This document shows, piece after piece, positions 1-6,154 of a stretch of 9,389 nt of DNA. The notes under the pieces were generated by a model, which worked only from the letters and a program-made list of their open reading frames with translations, was not told the DNA's origin and made no database searches. How positions within the stretch are numbered: the stretch's first letter is position 1; every line of letters begins with the position of its first letter. The translations under genes were made by a program, and so were the position numbers. Source of the DNA: Dehalococcoidia bacterium. Its GTDB lineage: Bacteria > Chloroflexota > Dehalococcoidia > GIF9 > AB-539-J10. Where the stretch lies: positions 1-9,389 of the forward strand of contig JAGYOV010000024.1 in NCBI GenBank assembly GCA_018399375.1, written 5' to 3'.

Positions 1-777
1 CTGACGGCACTACTTGATTTCTGCATGTGTTGTCCTCCGGGGCCACTGGACTTGAAGGTATCTATTTTCAGATCTTCGGGATTTATCTCTACGTCCAGGT
101 CGCTCTCTGCTTCAGGTAGAACTTCCACCAGAGAGAAAGAGGTATGCCGCGCGTGGTCGGCGTCAAAGGGAGAAAGGCGGACCAGCCGGTGAACGCCATG
201 TTCTCCTTTGAGATAACCGTAAGTGTAATCTCCTCTGATTTCCACGACAGCGCTTTTTATTCCAGCTTCTTCTCCAGGAGAGATGTCCATTACTTCAGTT
301 TGGTAACCACTCTTTTCAGCCCATTTGAGATACATTCTGAGTAACATGTCCGCCCAATCTTGTGACTCCGTCCCTCCCGCTCCAGCGTGCAGGGCGAGCA
401 GGGCGTTGCGTGCATCATATTCTCCGCTGAAGAGTAGCTGTTTTTCCTGTCTCTCAACCTGTGCGGTGATTCTTTTCAGTTCTCGTGAAATGTCTTCTTT
501 GAGAGAATCGTCTTCCTGTTCCATGGCCAGAACGGCCATTTCACAAAGCTCGCTGACCTCTTTTTTCCTTCCAATCCATGTACTCACCAGGTTTTTGGTG
601 GCACCTAGGTGTCTCATGACATTCTGAGCTCTGGAGGAATCATCCCAGAAATCGGGCTCAGCGAATTCTCTCTCTATGCGGGCAATTTCTTTTTCCTTTG
701 CAGGTATGTCAAAGATGCACCATGATATCGGAGATGCGACGCAGCAAGGTTTCCAAATTTTCTTTCACTTCTTGCAT
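1..777 (-). CDS. prfB: Peptide chain release factor 2 (RF2), 3' end beyond the window, programmed +1 frameshift
   Basis: RF2 recognises UGA and UAA stop codons and triggers peptidyl-tRNA hydrolysis on the ribosome. The ATG at 777-775 has AAGGAG at 791-786, 8 nt upstream. Frame zero gives 22 residues and stops at TGA (711-709) in the context CTT TGA C. A +1 shift there (GAC at 710-708) opens a frame that runs without a stop to the window edge, about 258 residues in total. That frame holds the RF2 stop-recognition tripeptide SPF (residues 202-204, in HRLVRLSPFDA) and the catalytic GGQ (247-249, at 38-30). Both lie three residues earlier than in E. coli RF2, as does the frameshift codon. The residues after GGQ read HMQKSSSAV rather than the HVN(R/K)T I remember from well-known RF2s. 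The gene lies 31 nt after the endonuclease V stop on the same strand, so co-transcription is likely. The rest of domain 3 and the stop codon lie outside. Confidence 0.95.
708..714 (-). promoter_or_regulatory. prfB: Programmed +1 ribosomal frameshift site of prfB
   Basis: The slippery heptamer is CTT TGA C, with CTT as codon 22 and TGA as codon 23. It matches the known autoregulatory site in many bacterial prfB genes: low RF2 slows termination at the in-frame UGA and favours slippage of tRNA-Leu into the +1 frame. The enhancing internal Shine-Dalgarno (AGGGGG, 3 nt before CTT in E. coli) is reduced here to GGTG at the same distance. Confidence 0.93.
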
Positions 778-808
778 TTATATTGCTCCTTGTCTCAGAA
801 GATTATAT

Positions 809-1492
809 CTAATAACATGGCTGAAAAGCCAGATTCCCGCCAGCCGCAAGGTGCGCCAGGCGGGTGGGTTCAGGGAGGCGATACTTGTGGCAGCATCTTA
901 TTGTCCATGTCAAGGCAGAGGGGAGATCAATTTTGTGGCCGATGGAAATATATACTGGCTTCACACCGCTTCTGGTTCTCAGGGCAGCGCCAACGACCTC
1001 ATTCTGATATATCAATTCAGCAAATGAACCAGCTTTCTCTTCCACGGGGCCATGTTGACCACAGAGGATCGATTTGGCACAGCCTATCGTTGGTGTGTCG
1101 AGGAAAAGGCCCAGGTGTGAAGCGAGTCCGAGCCGGCGAGGGTGCGCGATTCCCTGACCGTCGACGATAATGAGATCAGGAATATGGCGCAGTTTATCAC
1201 ACGCCTCTAGAATTACGGGGCACTCACGGAAAGATAACAGACCTGGAATATAGGGGAATGCTACTTCAGTCTCTACAGTTTCCACCTCGACCAGCTTGAG
1301 GGAGGGATAGCTCACTACAACAACAGCTCCTCGCGCTCTGCCATGAGAACCATGTGAAGATATGTCCACTCCTGCGATAAGCTGCGGGTTAATTCCTGTA
1401 TTTGCAGATATTACTTTTTTAGATAGCTGCTTTTGTATTTCTCTGGCTCGCGTGTAATTCACCTGCCATTCGTGTAGTTTGTATATTTCCAC
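809..1492 (-). CDS. nfi: Endonuclease V (deoxyinosine 3' endonuclease)
   Basis: This 227-aa cytoplasmic repair enzyme nicks DNA at the second phosphodiester bond 3' of deoxyinosine, which arises by adenine deamination. The family's metal-binding residues are all visible: D43 in AGVDIS, E90 in LLSFRE and D111 in DGQGIAHPRR. So are the PYIP wedge (80-83) that reads the lesion, H117, K140 and the C-terminal PEPTRLAH motif with H214. Length and numbering match Thermotoga maritima endonuclease V almost exactly, and its N-terminus (YRQLHRW) aligns with IYKLHEW here. This supports the GTG start at 1492. No Shine-Dalgarno precedes the GTG, and a promoter -10 box lies only 7 nt upstream, so the message may be leaderless. 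prfB follows after 31 nt on the same strand; the gene diverges from the rhomboid gene. Confidence 0.95.
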   Translation of the reverse strand: MEIYKLHEWQVNYTRAREIQKQLSKKVISANTGINPQLIAGVDISSHGSHGRARGAVVVVSYPSLKLVEVETVETEVAFPYIPGLLSFRECPVILEACDKLRHIPDLIIVDGQGIAHPRRLGLASHLGLFLDTPTIGCAKSILCGQHGPVEEKAGSFAELIYQNEVVGAALRTRSGVKPVYISIGHKIDLPSALTWTIRCCHKYRLPEPTRLAHLAAGGNLAFQPCY

Positions 1493-1507
1493 GATTTAAA
1501 TTATAGT
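1479..1507 (+). promoter_or_regulatory. Candidate promoter of the rhomboid gene
   Basis: TATAGT at 1502-1507 (5 of 6 matches to the -10 consensus) lies 17 nt after TTGTAT at 1479-1484 (3 of 6). The -10 overlaps the -10 of the opposite promoter. Transcription from about 1514 would exclude the upstream GTG at 1506 as a start codon. Confidence 0.35.
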
Positions 1508-1529
1508 GAGTTGCGATGCTGTCAATCAA
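1500..1529 (-). promoter_or_regulatory. Promoter of the endonuclease V-prfB unit
   Basis: Reading leftward there is a perfect TATAAT at 1505-1500 and TTGATT at 1529-1524, with an 18-nt spacer. A better -35 match, TTGACA at 1525-1520, overlaps it but is only 14 nt away. The predicted start point is about 1492-1494, at the GTG start codon. Confidence 0.55.
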
Positions 1530-1550
1530 TTTATAAGAGAAATAGGAGAG

Positions 1551-2126
1551 ATGAGAAGCTACTATCAGAACGTCAACATGAATGCTCTGTGGTTTTTGAT
1601 AGCCTTAAACTTCGTGATTTTCATAATCACGTTGATCCGGCCGGCAGGAGTGTATGAGTTGCTTGGCTTGAGTGGAGCAGGTTTATCTTCTCAGCCCTGG
1701 ACCATCGTAACCAATATGTTTGTCCATGGTGGCTTTACACATATTCTCTTTAACATGATAAGTCTCTTCTTCCTGGGGAGGTTTGTATTGCAGCTGGTTG
1801 GTGAGGGGAGATTTCTTGTCCTTTATTTACTTGGAGGTATAGCGGGGAACATACTTTTCCTTTTACTGGCATCACCCTATGTCATCAGCGTCGGGGCCTC
1901 GGGAGCTATTTACGCTCTCTGTGGTACTCTGGTGATGCTGGCCCCCAAGTTGAGAGTCTTTATCATTCCTATTCCTGTCCCCATCCCTCTTTGGGTGGCA
2001 GTTATCATTTTCCTGCTGCTTTCTTTTGTCTTCTCGGGGATAGCTTGGCAAGCCCATCTCGGAGGTCTCTTGCTGGGGCTGGGAGCCGGTTTCTACTTCA
2101 AGAAGAGGCGCGTTTTCTTTCGTTAA
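1551..2126 (+). CDS. Rhomboid family intramembrane serine protease
   Basis: This is a polytopic inner-membrane protease that cleaves substrates within or next to their transmembrane helices through a Ser-His dyad. In the 191-aa form the catalytic Ser is S117 in GASGAIYA and the His is H169 in WQAHLGG. The HGGFTHILFNM segment supplies H64 and N68, equivalent to H150 and N154 of E. coli GlpG. About six hydrophobic helices start near residues 12, 62, 85, 108, 146 and 165, and the basic tail KKRR follows the last. I chose the ATG at 1551 because AGGAG (1544-1548) lies just upstream, though the 2-nt spacing is short, and because the first helix follows directly. An in-frame GTG at 1506 would add 15 polar residues but lacks a ribosome site and sits inside the probable promoter. 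The substrate cannot be told. tRNA-His follows under its own promoter. Confidence 0.92.
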   Translation: MRSYYQNVNMNALWFLIALNFVIFIITLIRPAGVYELLGLSGAGLSSQPWTIVTNMFVHGGFTHILFNMISLFFLGRFVLQLVGEGRFLVLYLLGGIAGNILFLLLASPYVISVGASGAIYALCGTLVMLAPKLRVFIIPIPVPIPLWVAVIIFLLLSFVFSGIAWQAHLGGLLLGLGAGFYFKKRRVFFR

Positions 2127-2167
2127 AGCTCCCTGCCCTCATATATATGGCACATTTCCCATGTAAG

Positions 2168-2196
2168 TTGAAAGAGGCCCTTATTCTCAGTATAAT
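2168..2196 (+). promoter_or_regulatory. Promoter of tRNA-His
   Basis: TTGAAA at 2168-2173 and a perfect TATAAT at 2191-2196 are separated by the optimal 17 nt. The predicted start near 2203 leaves a leader of about 6 nt before the mature tRNA. This is the strongest sigma-70-type promoter in the window. Confidence 0.75.
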
Positions 2197-2208
2197 GACC
2201 TTGCTTGC

Positions 2209-2286
2209 GGTGAGTGTTGCCCAGAGGCTTAAGGCGCCAGGTTGTGGCCCTGGAGATCGAGGGTTCGAATCCCTCCACTCACCCCA
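2209..2286 (+). tRNA. tRNA-His (anticodon GTG), with encoded G-1 and CCA
   Basis: It decodes CAC and CAU. The acceptor stem GTGAGTG (2210-2216) pairs perfectly with CACTCAC (2276-2282). The histidine identity pair G-1:C73 is present at 2209 and 2283, and CCA is encoded at 2284-2286. The D stem (2219-2222 with 2232-2235) has one C-A mismatch. The anticodon stem CCAGG/CCTGG (2237-2241, 2249-2253) carries loop TTGTGGC with anticodon GTG at 2244-2246. The T arm is GAGGG/CCCTC around TTCGAAT. Confidence 0.97.
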
Positions 2287-2307
2287 ATACGAGTCTCTAC
2301 TCGGTAT
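2287..2307 (+). terminator. Hairpin directly after tRNA-His, possible processing or termination signal
   Basis: ATACGAGT (2287-2294) pairs with ACTCGGTAT (2299-2307) through one bulged G, around a CTCT loop. It starts at the base after the encoded CCA. No U tract follows, so it is not a standard intrinsic terminator; it may protect or mark the 3' end of the pre-tRNA. Confidence 0.35.
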
Positions 2308-2566
2308 CTCAGCATAGAAAGGGAGCGACAAATCGTGCTCTTTGCTTTATATTGCACTAATTGGCCTCGTTAAAGCCTGCTTGGCGCTAAGCTTGCATTT
2401 CCTTTGCCATAGTTCATTAATTGTGATGCCTCTTGCTGCTATGCTCCATAATGCCGTACAGGCAAGTCTATGCTGTTTTGTGCCCTGCGTTCAGGATTTG
2501 AGACATGGCTCGCGGTGGATATAATGAGAGCGGGCTATTATATATAATTTGCCTTGTTGTACTTTG
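2308..2566. other. Intergenic region between convergent units, no gene seen
   Basis: This gap separates the rightward tRNA-His unit from the leftward membrane-protein gene. No ORF with coding character was recognised. A 12-bp AT palindrome (ATTATATATAAT, 2537-2548) lies 18 nt past the stop of the leftward gene. It is low complexity and has no clear terminator form. Confidence 0.5.
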
Positions 2567-2968
2567 CTACCTGATCGTAAAAGGTATAACTATGGCGATA
2601 ATACCCGTTACCAACACTGCCAGCATAAAGAGATTGTACCTGATCTTGTAATCGCCAATAAGCGAAGCGTCGTAATAGCCTTCTACTCCCTGGTCTTTAT
2701 ACATCTTCAATAACCCATCCAGTAGCTTCCTTCTCATCTGTCTGCCGCGTATCAGTCCAATTTCAGCTACGAAATTTACTACCAGGATAAGCACCACAAA
2801 GGTAAACATTACAATTGTTGCAGTATTATCGTTACCTGCAGAGGCCATCCCTGAATTGACCCCAAGCGTTATCAGGTTAAGGACAATTGCCGTAAGTACA
2901 AAAATGGTATCTGTTCTGGCATTAGTGTTAAGTTCGCTGACAATATGTTCATGAACTCGTTCAATCAT
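2567..2968 (-). CDS. Small three-helix membrane protein of unknown function
   Basis: I do not recognise the family of this 133-aa protein. It has an amphipathic N-terminus (MIERVHEHIVSELN), two hydrophobic helices at about 21-41 and 49-72, a charged segment at 75-110 (RGRQMRRKLLDGLLKMYKDQ), and a third helix at about 112-131. The charged segment between helices 2 and 3, with RGRQMRRK after helix 2, is probably cytoplasmic. The start is well supported: GGGAGG lies 4 nt before the ATG. The gene begins 24 nt after the NEW3-domain gene on the same strand, so the two are very probably co-transcribed and may act together in the membrane. It is the last gene of the leftward block. Confidence 0.8.
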   Translation of the reverse strand: MIERVHEHIVSELNTNARTDTIFVLTAIVLNLITLGVNSGMASAGNDNTATIVMFTFVVLILVVNFVAEIGLIRGRQMRRKLLDGLLKMYKDQGVEGYYDASLIGDYKIRYNLFMLAVLVTGIIAIVIPFTIR

Positions 2969-2992
2969 ATTTCCTCCCTGATTATTAGGTAT

Positions 2993-3517
2993 TCAATCTC
3001 TGCCGAAGCGCTTGAAGATAACCACGAATATGGCAATGACCAGCGCTCCCAGTGCGCTCCCCACCCATACCCATATGCTGTTTCCCTTCTCCACCCTGAA
3101 GAAGATGCTCATCACCCTGCGCCCAACATCGGAATCGGCGATAACTATCACGGAGTAATCCCCCTTTTCAACGTTCTGTGGAGCAGTGATGCTTATTTCT
3201 ACTGTCTGGTAGCTGCCCGCACTGAGTACTTCTATTTCCTGCGGGTTGAACTCGATCGCCCAGTCTTCGGGAGCATCGGAGGTGAACAGTATGTTGGATG
3301 TGGGGTCGTCGCTGGTGTTGGCGATCTCCATAAAGACTGTTTCACTTTCCCCTGGTACCAGTTCACTGTTGTAGCGGCCTGTTACGTATCTTATCGTCAG
3401 GCTATCTTTAAAATCCTGTGCTAGAGCATGAGCGGGCAATAGTAAGGCGAGCATTACCGCTATGAATAAAGAGAGATAGCAGAGCTTAACATCAAATGTG
3501 AATCTAAGTTTTCCCAT
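2993..3517 (-). CDS. NEW3-domain protein with signal peptide and C-terminal membrane anchor
   Basis: This 174-aa protein has a signal peptide (hydrophobic 13-28, likely cleavage after ALA at residue 33). An extracytoplasmic beta-sandwich follows at about 48-142, then a transmembrane helix (148-168) and a short basic tail KRFGRD. The sandwich resembles the NEW3 (NPCBM-associated) domain. Family-like features are the V-P-G-E turn, F-M-E-I-A-N-T-S, the P-E-D-W-A-I-E-F segment, the V-E-I-S-I-T-A-P strand and the K-G-D-Y-S-V motif. NEW3 domains occur in bacterial and archaeal surface proteins and some glycosidases; their ligand is often unknown. The 133-aa membrane protein follows 24 nt downstream. 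No enzyme domain is present, so a structural or binding role at the cell surface is an inference. The ATG at 3517 has only a weak purine stretch (GGAAAAGG) upstream. Confidence 0.82.
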   Translation of the reverse strand: MGKLRFTFDVKLCYLSLFIAVMLALLLPAHALAQDFKDSLTIRYVTGRYNSELVPGESETVFMEIANTSDDPTSNILFTSDAPEDWAIEFNPQEIEVLSAGSYQTVEISITAPQNVEKGDYSVIVIADSDVGRRVMSIFFRVEKGNSIWVWVGSALGALVIAIFVVIFKRFGRD

Positions 3518-3549
3518 TTACCGGCGCCTTTTCCGCGTTTATTGAGTTA

Positions 3550-3579
3550 ATTGTAGCCATATTATGATTCTTTGCACAA
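3550..3579 (-). promoter_or_regulatory. Candidate promoter of the NEW3/membrane-protein operon
   Basis: Reading leftward, TTGTGC (3579-3574, 3 of 6) and TACAAT (3555-3550, 5 of 6) are 18 nt apart, about 33 nt upstream of the ATG at 3517. The -35 match is weak. Confidence 0.35.
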
Positions 3580-3606
3580 GTCGGTTTAGGCGCGTTGATG
3601 AGCTGA

Positions 3607-3661
3607 AATGTTCCCTTCTTGCTGCTCCATGTATGGTATGGGAAAATAGGGAGGGAACATT
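3607..3661. repeat. 10-bp perfect inverted repeat in the 252-nt gap before the NEW3 gene
   Basis: AATGTTCCCT (3607-3616) and AGGGAACATT (3652-3661) are exact reverse complements separated by 35 nt. Weaker pairs, including G-T, extend the stem inward at 3617-3620 with 3648-3651. It lies upstream of the candidate NEW3 promoter. It could be an operator pair or an RNA hairpin in a read-through transcript. No T run follows on either strand. Confidence 0.5.
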
Positions 3662-3769
3662 GCATTTCGTTGTGGGCATGGCTCTGGCGATGCTTGTGTT
3701 GTGTATCTGTATAGAGGTTTTGTGCAAACGTTGGGAGGAATTTTGTTGAAAACGATGGCTAAAATAGTA

Positions 3770-4174
3770 CTATCCTTTCTCAAACCAGATATACCTGATT
3801 TTGGGCTCTTCGGTCCACCCGTACTGCGAGTAATGCTGGTAATTCTTGGCCAGCAATGCCGCTCTATGTGAAGCATGGAACTCGGCAATGCCAAGCCAAG
3901 ATGGATACGCCACCTTGAATCCTGTGAGGTCATATATTCTAAGGCTGTTCTGATAGCCGCGCCTGATCCATTCCTCTACCATCGCATTCGAATACTCCTT
4001 GAGTGCATCTGTGAATCCTGCCCACATTTTCACTATTGGATGGTGAGCCCAGCCGCCACCGGTGGTTATAGCTTTGATGATCTGGTACGCTTCGACTCTC
4101 TGCTTGCCCAGCCGCTGGCGGTCCAGAACTCTGGCTGACCTATCAAAATCAGGGTATGGCAGGAAAGTCTGCAT
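3770..4174 (-). CDS. MSMEG_6728 / Pyr_excise-type protein (pyrimidine-dimer glycosylase-like)
   Basis: This 134-aa protein begins MQTFLPYPDFDRSARVLD, followed by RQRLGKQRVEAYQI (20-33), HHPIVKMW (44-51) and EWIRRGY (68-74). This pattern is typical of the small family named after MSMEG_6728, which is usually matched by the Pyr_excise (T4 endonuclease V, pyrimidine-dimer glycosylase) domain model. T4 DenV uses an N-terminal Thr exposed after Met removal. Here the threonine is residue 3, after Gln, so glycosylase activity is not assured and the true function of this branch is not established. It is soluble, with no signal peptide or membrane helix. It lies 66 nt after the lipoprotein stop and 252 nt before the NEW3 gene, and is probably expressed on its own or by read-through. 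The Shine-Dalgarno is weak (GGGAG, more than 12 nt upstream). Confidence 0.75.
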   Translation of the reverse strand: MQTFLPYPDFDRSARVLDRQRLGKQRVEAYQIIKAITTGGGWAHHPIVKMWAGFTDALKEYSNAMVEEWIRRGYQNSLRIYDLTGFKVAYPSWLGIAEFHASHRAALLAKNYQHYSQYGWTEEPKIRYIWFEKG

Positions 4175-4240
4175 GTATTAAGACCTATCTCCCTCTAGGT
4201 TGCGCGAAATATTCTATCCTGGTGGAGTAACAGTATGACA

Positions 4241-5401
4241 TCACTCGTAGGACTCATAATAAATGTTCAATTTCAAGCCGACGCATTCCCAGTGTATATA
4301 GTCTTGATCGTTTTCATGGTCGGTATCCAATTCATTAAACTGAAAACGTACCTGGAAGCGGTTGTGGCCAACGGCATTTTGAATAGCTTCGCGCATACCA
4401 TCGCTATCGTGTGGTGTGATAGCTGCCTCTGAGCAGTACTTCAGCACGGCCCCTGTAGGTGAAGCAGTGAAGAAATCATCGCTGTCCAGCTCTCCATAGC
4501 CTTGAGGGTACAATCGCAGGCAGCCAAGGTCATCAAAGGGAGTGCCACCAACGGTATAGTTCGAGAAATCTACTTCAACGCTTGTAATTGTGGCATCAGA
4601 TGGAATGTCGGATATGTCAAAGCTTGCGAACCCCTGCACCGGCACATTAGTGGAGTAGTCACCAATTGATATGCCCGCGCCGGGAGGCCATACGAACGGA
4701 GGATCTCCGAAGAAAATGCTGGAGCTTTCTGAAGGAATTGCTATGAGGCTTTTAGAATATTCATCAGGAGCAATAACCGTTATTTCCACCTCTTCGGACT
4801 CGACTTCTTCGCCACGAATTGCGGTGAGGATGTAGGTCGTGTTTTCTTCAGGGGATATATCTATGCTATCAGCTAGATTTACCTCGCCGATGCCCGGCTC
4901 TAGAGTAACTTCCTCAGCCCCGATGACTTCCCAACTGAGCGTTGCTGTATCTCCAAGGTGTATGCTTTCAGGTTCAATGGTAAAGTGTATGATATCTACA
5001 AAAATGGGTTCCGGCATAATGATAATCGTGCCGACTGCTGCTTCTGACCAGGCGCCATTGTTATCTTGGACTTTGAAAGCTATTTCGTGCTCTCCTAACG
5101 ATAGATTGGAATAGCTAAAAGACCCCATTGTAGCAAGCTGCCCATCGATATTTGAAGCCCATCGGTATGCGACGACATCGCCATCAGTATCGATACCATG
5201 GCCCTGAAACGATATATCTGTACCCAGAGTTGCTTCGTCGTGAGAGATATTGTCAATATAAGCTACTGGTTTCTCGTTAGATGGCGTCGCTCCATCTTGT
5301 GGCGACTCCTCAGATGGTGCAGGTGAAAGGCAGCCCGTAAGCAAAACCAAGGTAAGTAACGCCGGCACAATAACAAACCTCTTCATATTCATAATATTCA
5401 T
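4241..5401 (-). CDS. Exported lipoprotein with PKD-like and Ig-like domains
   Basis: This 386-aa protein has a lipoprotein signal peptide with lipobox LTGC (C24), then a Ser/Pro-rich linker (25-43). A PKD-like domain spans about 44-128, with features such as DTDGDVVAYRW and LGEHEIAFKVQDNNG. An Ig-like domain spans about 136-210 (HLGDTATLSWEV, then ENTTYILTA). The C-terminal region (about 215-386) is acidic and beta-rich, with a GFASFDISDIP strand seen in surface adhesion or carbohydrate-binding-like sandwiches. Cys residues at 294, 323 and 373 could form disulfides. No catalytic motif is visible, so a binding or structural role outside the cytoplasmic membrane is inferred. The ATG at 5401 is chosen over the nearby ATGs because GGAGGAGG (5417-5410) lies 8 nt upstream. 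It diverges from tRNA-Arg and the molybdoenzyme across a long intergenic region. Confidence 0.85.
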   Translation of the reverse strand: MNIMNMKRFVIVPALLTLVLLTGCLSPAPSEESPQDGATPSNEKPVAYIDNISHDEATLGTDISFQGHGIDTDGDVVAYRWASNIDGQLATMGSFSYSNLSLGEHEIAFKVQDNNGAWSEAAVGTIIIMPEPIFVDIIHFTIEPESIHLGDTATLSWEVIGAEEVTLEPGIGEVNLADSIDISPEENTTYILTAIRGEEVESEEVEITVIAPDEYSKSLIAIPSESSSIFFGDPPFVWPPGAGISIGDYSTNVPVQGFASFDISDIPSDATITSVEVDFSNYTVGGTPFDDLGCLRLYPQGYGELDSDDFFTASPTGAVLKYCSEAAITPHDSDGMREAIQNAVGHNRFQVRFQFNELDTDHENDQDYIHWECVGLKLNIYYESYE

Positions 5402-5457
5402 AAATGAAACCTCCTCCTACCTCATATCCCTTGCAAAAAGGCCACGTATGATCTCGC

Positions 5458-5485
5458 AATATAGGTCAAGCGTGACTTTAGACAA
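5458..5485 (-). promoter_or_regulatory. Candidate promoter of the lipoprotein gene
   Basis: Reading leftward, TTGTCT (5485-5480, 4 of 6) and TATATT (5463-5458, 5 of 6) are 16 nt apart. This gives a leader of about 50 nt containing the strong GGAGGAGG ribosome site at 5417-5410. Confidence 0.45.
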
Positions 5486-5899
5486 CTCCATTCTACTGGG
5501 ATATGGCCCCAATATGCAAGAGGTTGGCAATATATTGCGTTGAATAGTTTCCTGATTGCATTACACATCAACTGTGACAATATATTTTCCTACAAAGGTG
5601 TTTATGCCTCGGATAATATGATTATGAGGAATAGTCGTTTAGCAGAAGGTTTTTATAGCTTCTCATTCCTGACTGGCTCCGTGTGTGCTGATAGTTAATT
5701 GATATCTGATAATCTGATCTAGTTCTTTGAGGCATAATTTTGATAAAATACTGAAGTACATGGTAGAGTACAGATCACTAACAGGGATTCTATGTGGCTA
5801 TATTGTTTCAGGTATTAGAGCAGTCACCATAGTATAGTTTGGTTTTTCGTTGTTGGTTGGAGGAGCTCCTCATCAAAGAGAAGTTGTTGGAGCGATGAC

Positions 5900-5908
5900 T
5901 GGTATGTT
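5900..5908 (+). promoter_or_regulatory. Candidate extended -10 promoter of tRNA-Arg
   Basis: TGG-TATGTT (TGn extension plus a 4-of-6 -10 box) lies 11 nt before the first base of the mature tRNA. No convincing -35 is found at the normal spacing; TTGTTG (5884-5889) is only 13 nt away. Confidence 0.3.
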
Positions 5909-5919
5909 CCATTATGTAT

Positions 5920-5993
5920 GCGCCTATAGCTCAGCGGACAAGAGCATCGGTCTTCGGAACCGAGGGTCGTGGGTTCGAATCCCACTAGGCGTG
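5920..5993 (+). tRNA. tRNA-Arg (anticodon TCG)
   Basis: It decodes CGA and, by wobble, probably other CGN codons. The acceptor stem GCGCCTA (5920-5926) pairs with TAGGCGT (5986-5992), with a G1-U72 wobble. The D stem is GCTC/GAGC and keeps the arginine identity base A20 (5938). The anticodon stem TCGGT/ACCGA (5947-5951, 5959-5963) has loop CTTCGGA with anticodon TCG at 5954-5956. The T arm is GTGGG/CCCAC around TTCGAAT. The discriminator is G73, and CCA is not encoded, unlike in the nearby tRNA-His. Confidence 0.96.
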
Positions 5994-6123
5994 CTTTCGC
6001 CCTAAGCTGTAAAGGAGCTCACGCAAACAAACCCCTCCGCTAAAATTTTCTGGCTTGGGCAGAGGTTGTTCTTCGATTTTGTTGTGCTGCCTCAAGGTTG
6101 TTTTCTGTTTTCGGTATTCCCCG

Positions 6124-6154
6124 TAGCGAGGCATTGGAAACGTTATCCTCGCTA
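6124..6154. promoter_or_regulatory. 8-bp inverted repeat flanking the -35 box of the molybdoenzyme gene, possible operator
   Basis: TAGCGAGG (6124-6131) and CCTCGCTA (6147-6154) are exact reverse complements with a 15-bp centre that contains the -35 box (6134-6139). The right arm ends 3 bp before the -10. This placement suits a dimeric repressor site. A terminator is less likely, since no T run follows. Confidence 0.5.

Larger units (their letters stand above)
5402..5919. other. Long gene-free divergent intergenic region with palindromes
   Basis: I see no ORF with coding character on either strand. The region holds the lipoprotein promoter and two exact 12-bp palindromes: GCAATATATTGC (5527-5538) and GAGGAGCTCCTC (5860-5871). 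CAATAT occurs four times (5457, 5510, 5528, 5578). ATCTGAT is repeated in tandem at 5704-5710 and 5712-5718. An extended -10-like TGATAAAAT (5741-5749) points right without a good -35. A weak nested hairpin (AGGAAT 5627-5632 with ATTCCT 5665-5670, AGAAG 5644-5648 with CTTCT 5659-5663) is also present. Confidence 0.55.

Noticed and set aside
709..711. prfB as a pseudogene broken by a stop codon
   Set aside because: The stop lies in the canonical CTTTGAC frameshift context at the expected codon and the shifted frame keeps all motifs.
676..1170. Rightward ORF of 164 aa
   Set aside because: It is antisense to prfB and endonuclease V, both of which are firmly identified.
1991..2317. Rightward ORF of 108 aa
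   Set aside because: It overlaps the rhomboid gene in another frame and runs through tRNA-His.
2098..2331. Leftward ORF of 77 aa containing a WRDSNPRSPGPQPGAL-like segment
   Set aside because: It is the antisense translation of tRNA-His, a well-known false ORF pattern.
2537..2548. AT palindrome ATTATATATAAT as an operator or terminator
   Set aside because: Simple AT alternation makes chance likely, and there is no GC stem or T tract.
3564..3749. Rightward 61-aa ORF with a hydrophobic stretch
   Set aside because: It has no ribosome site, overlaps the candidate NEW3 promoter, and its composition gives no support.
3586..3933. Leftward 115-aa ORF
   Set aside because: It overlaps the well-supported MSMEG_6728-type gene out of frame.
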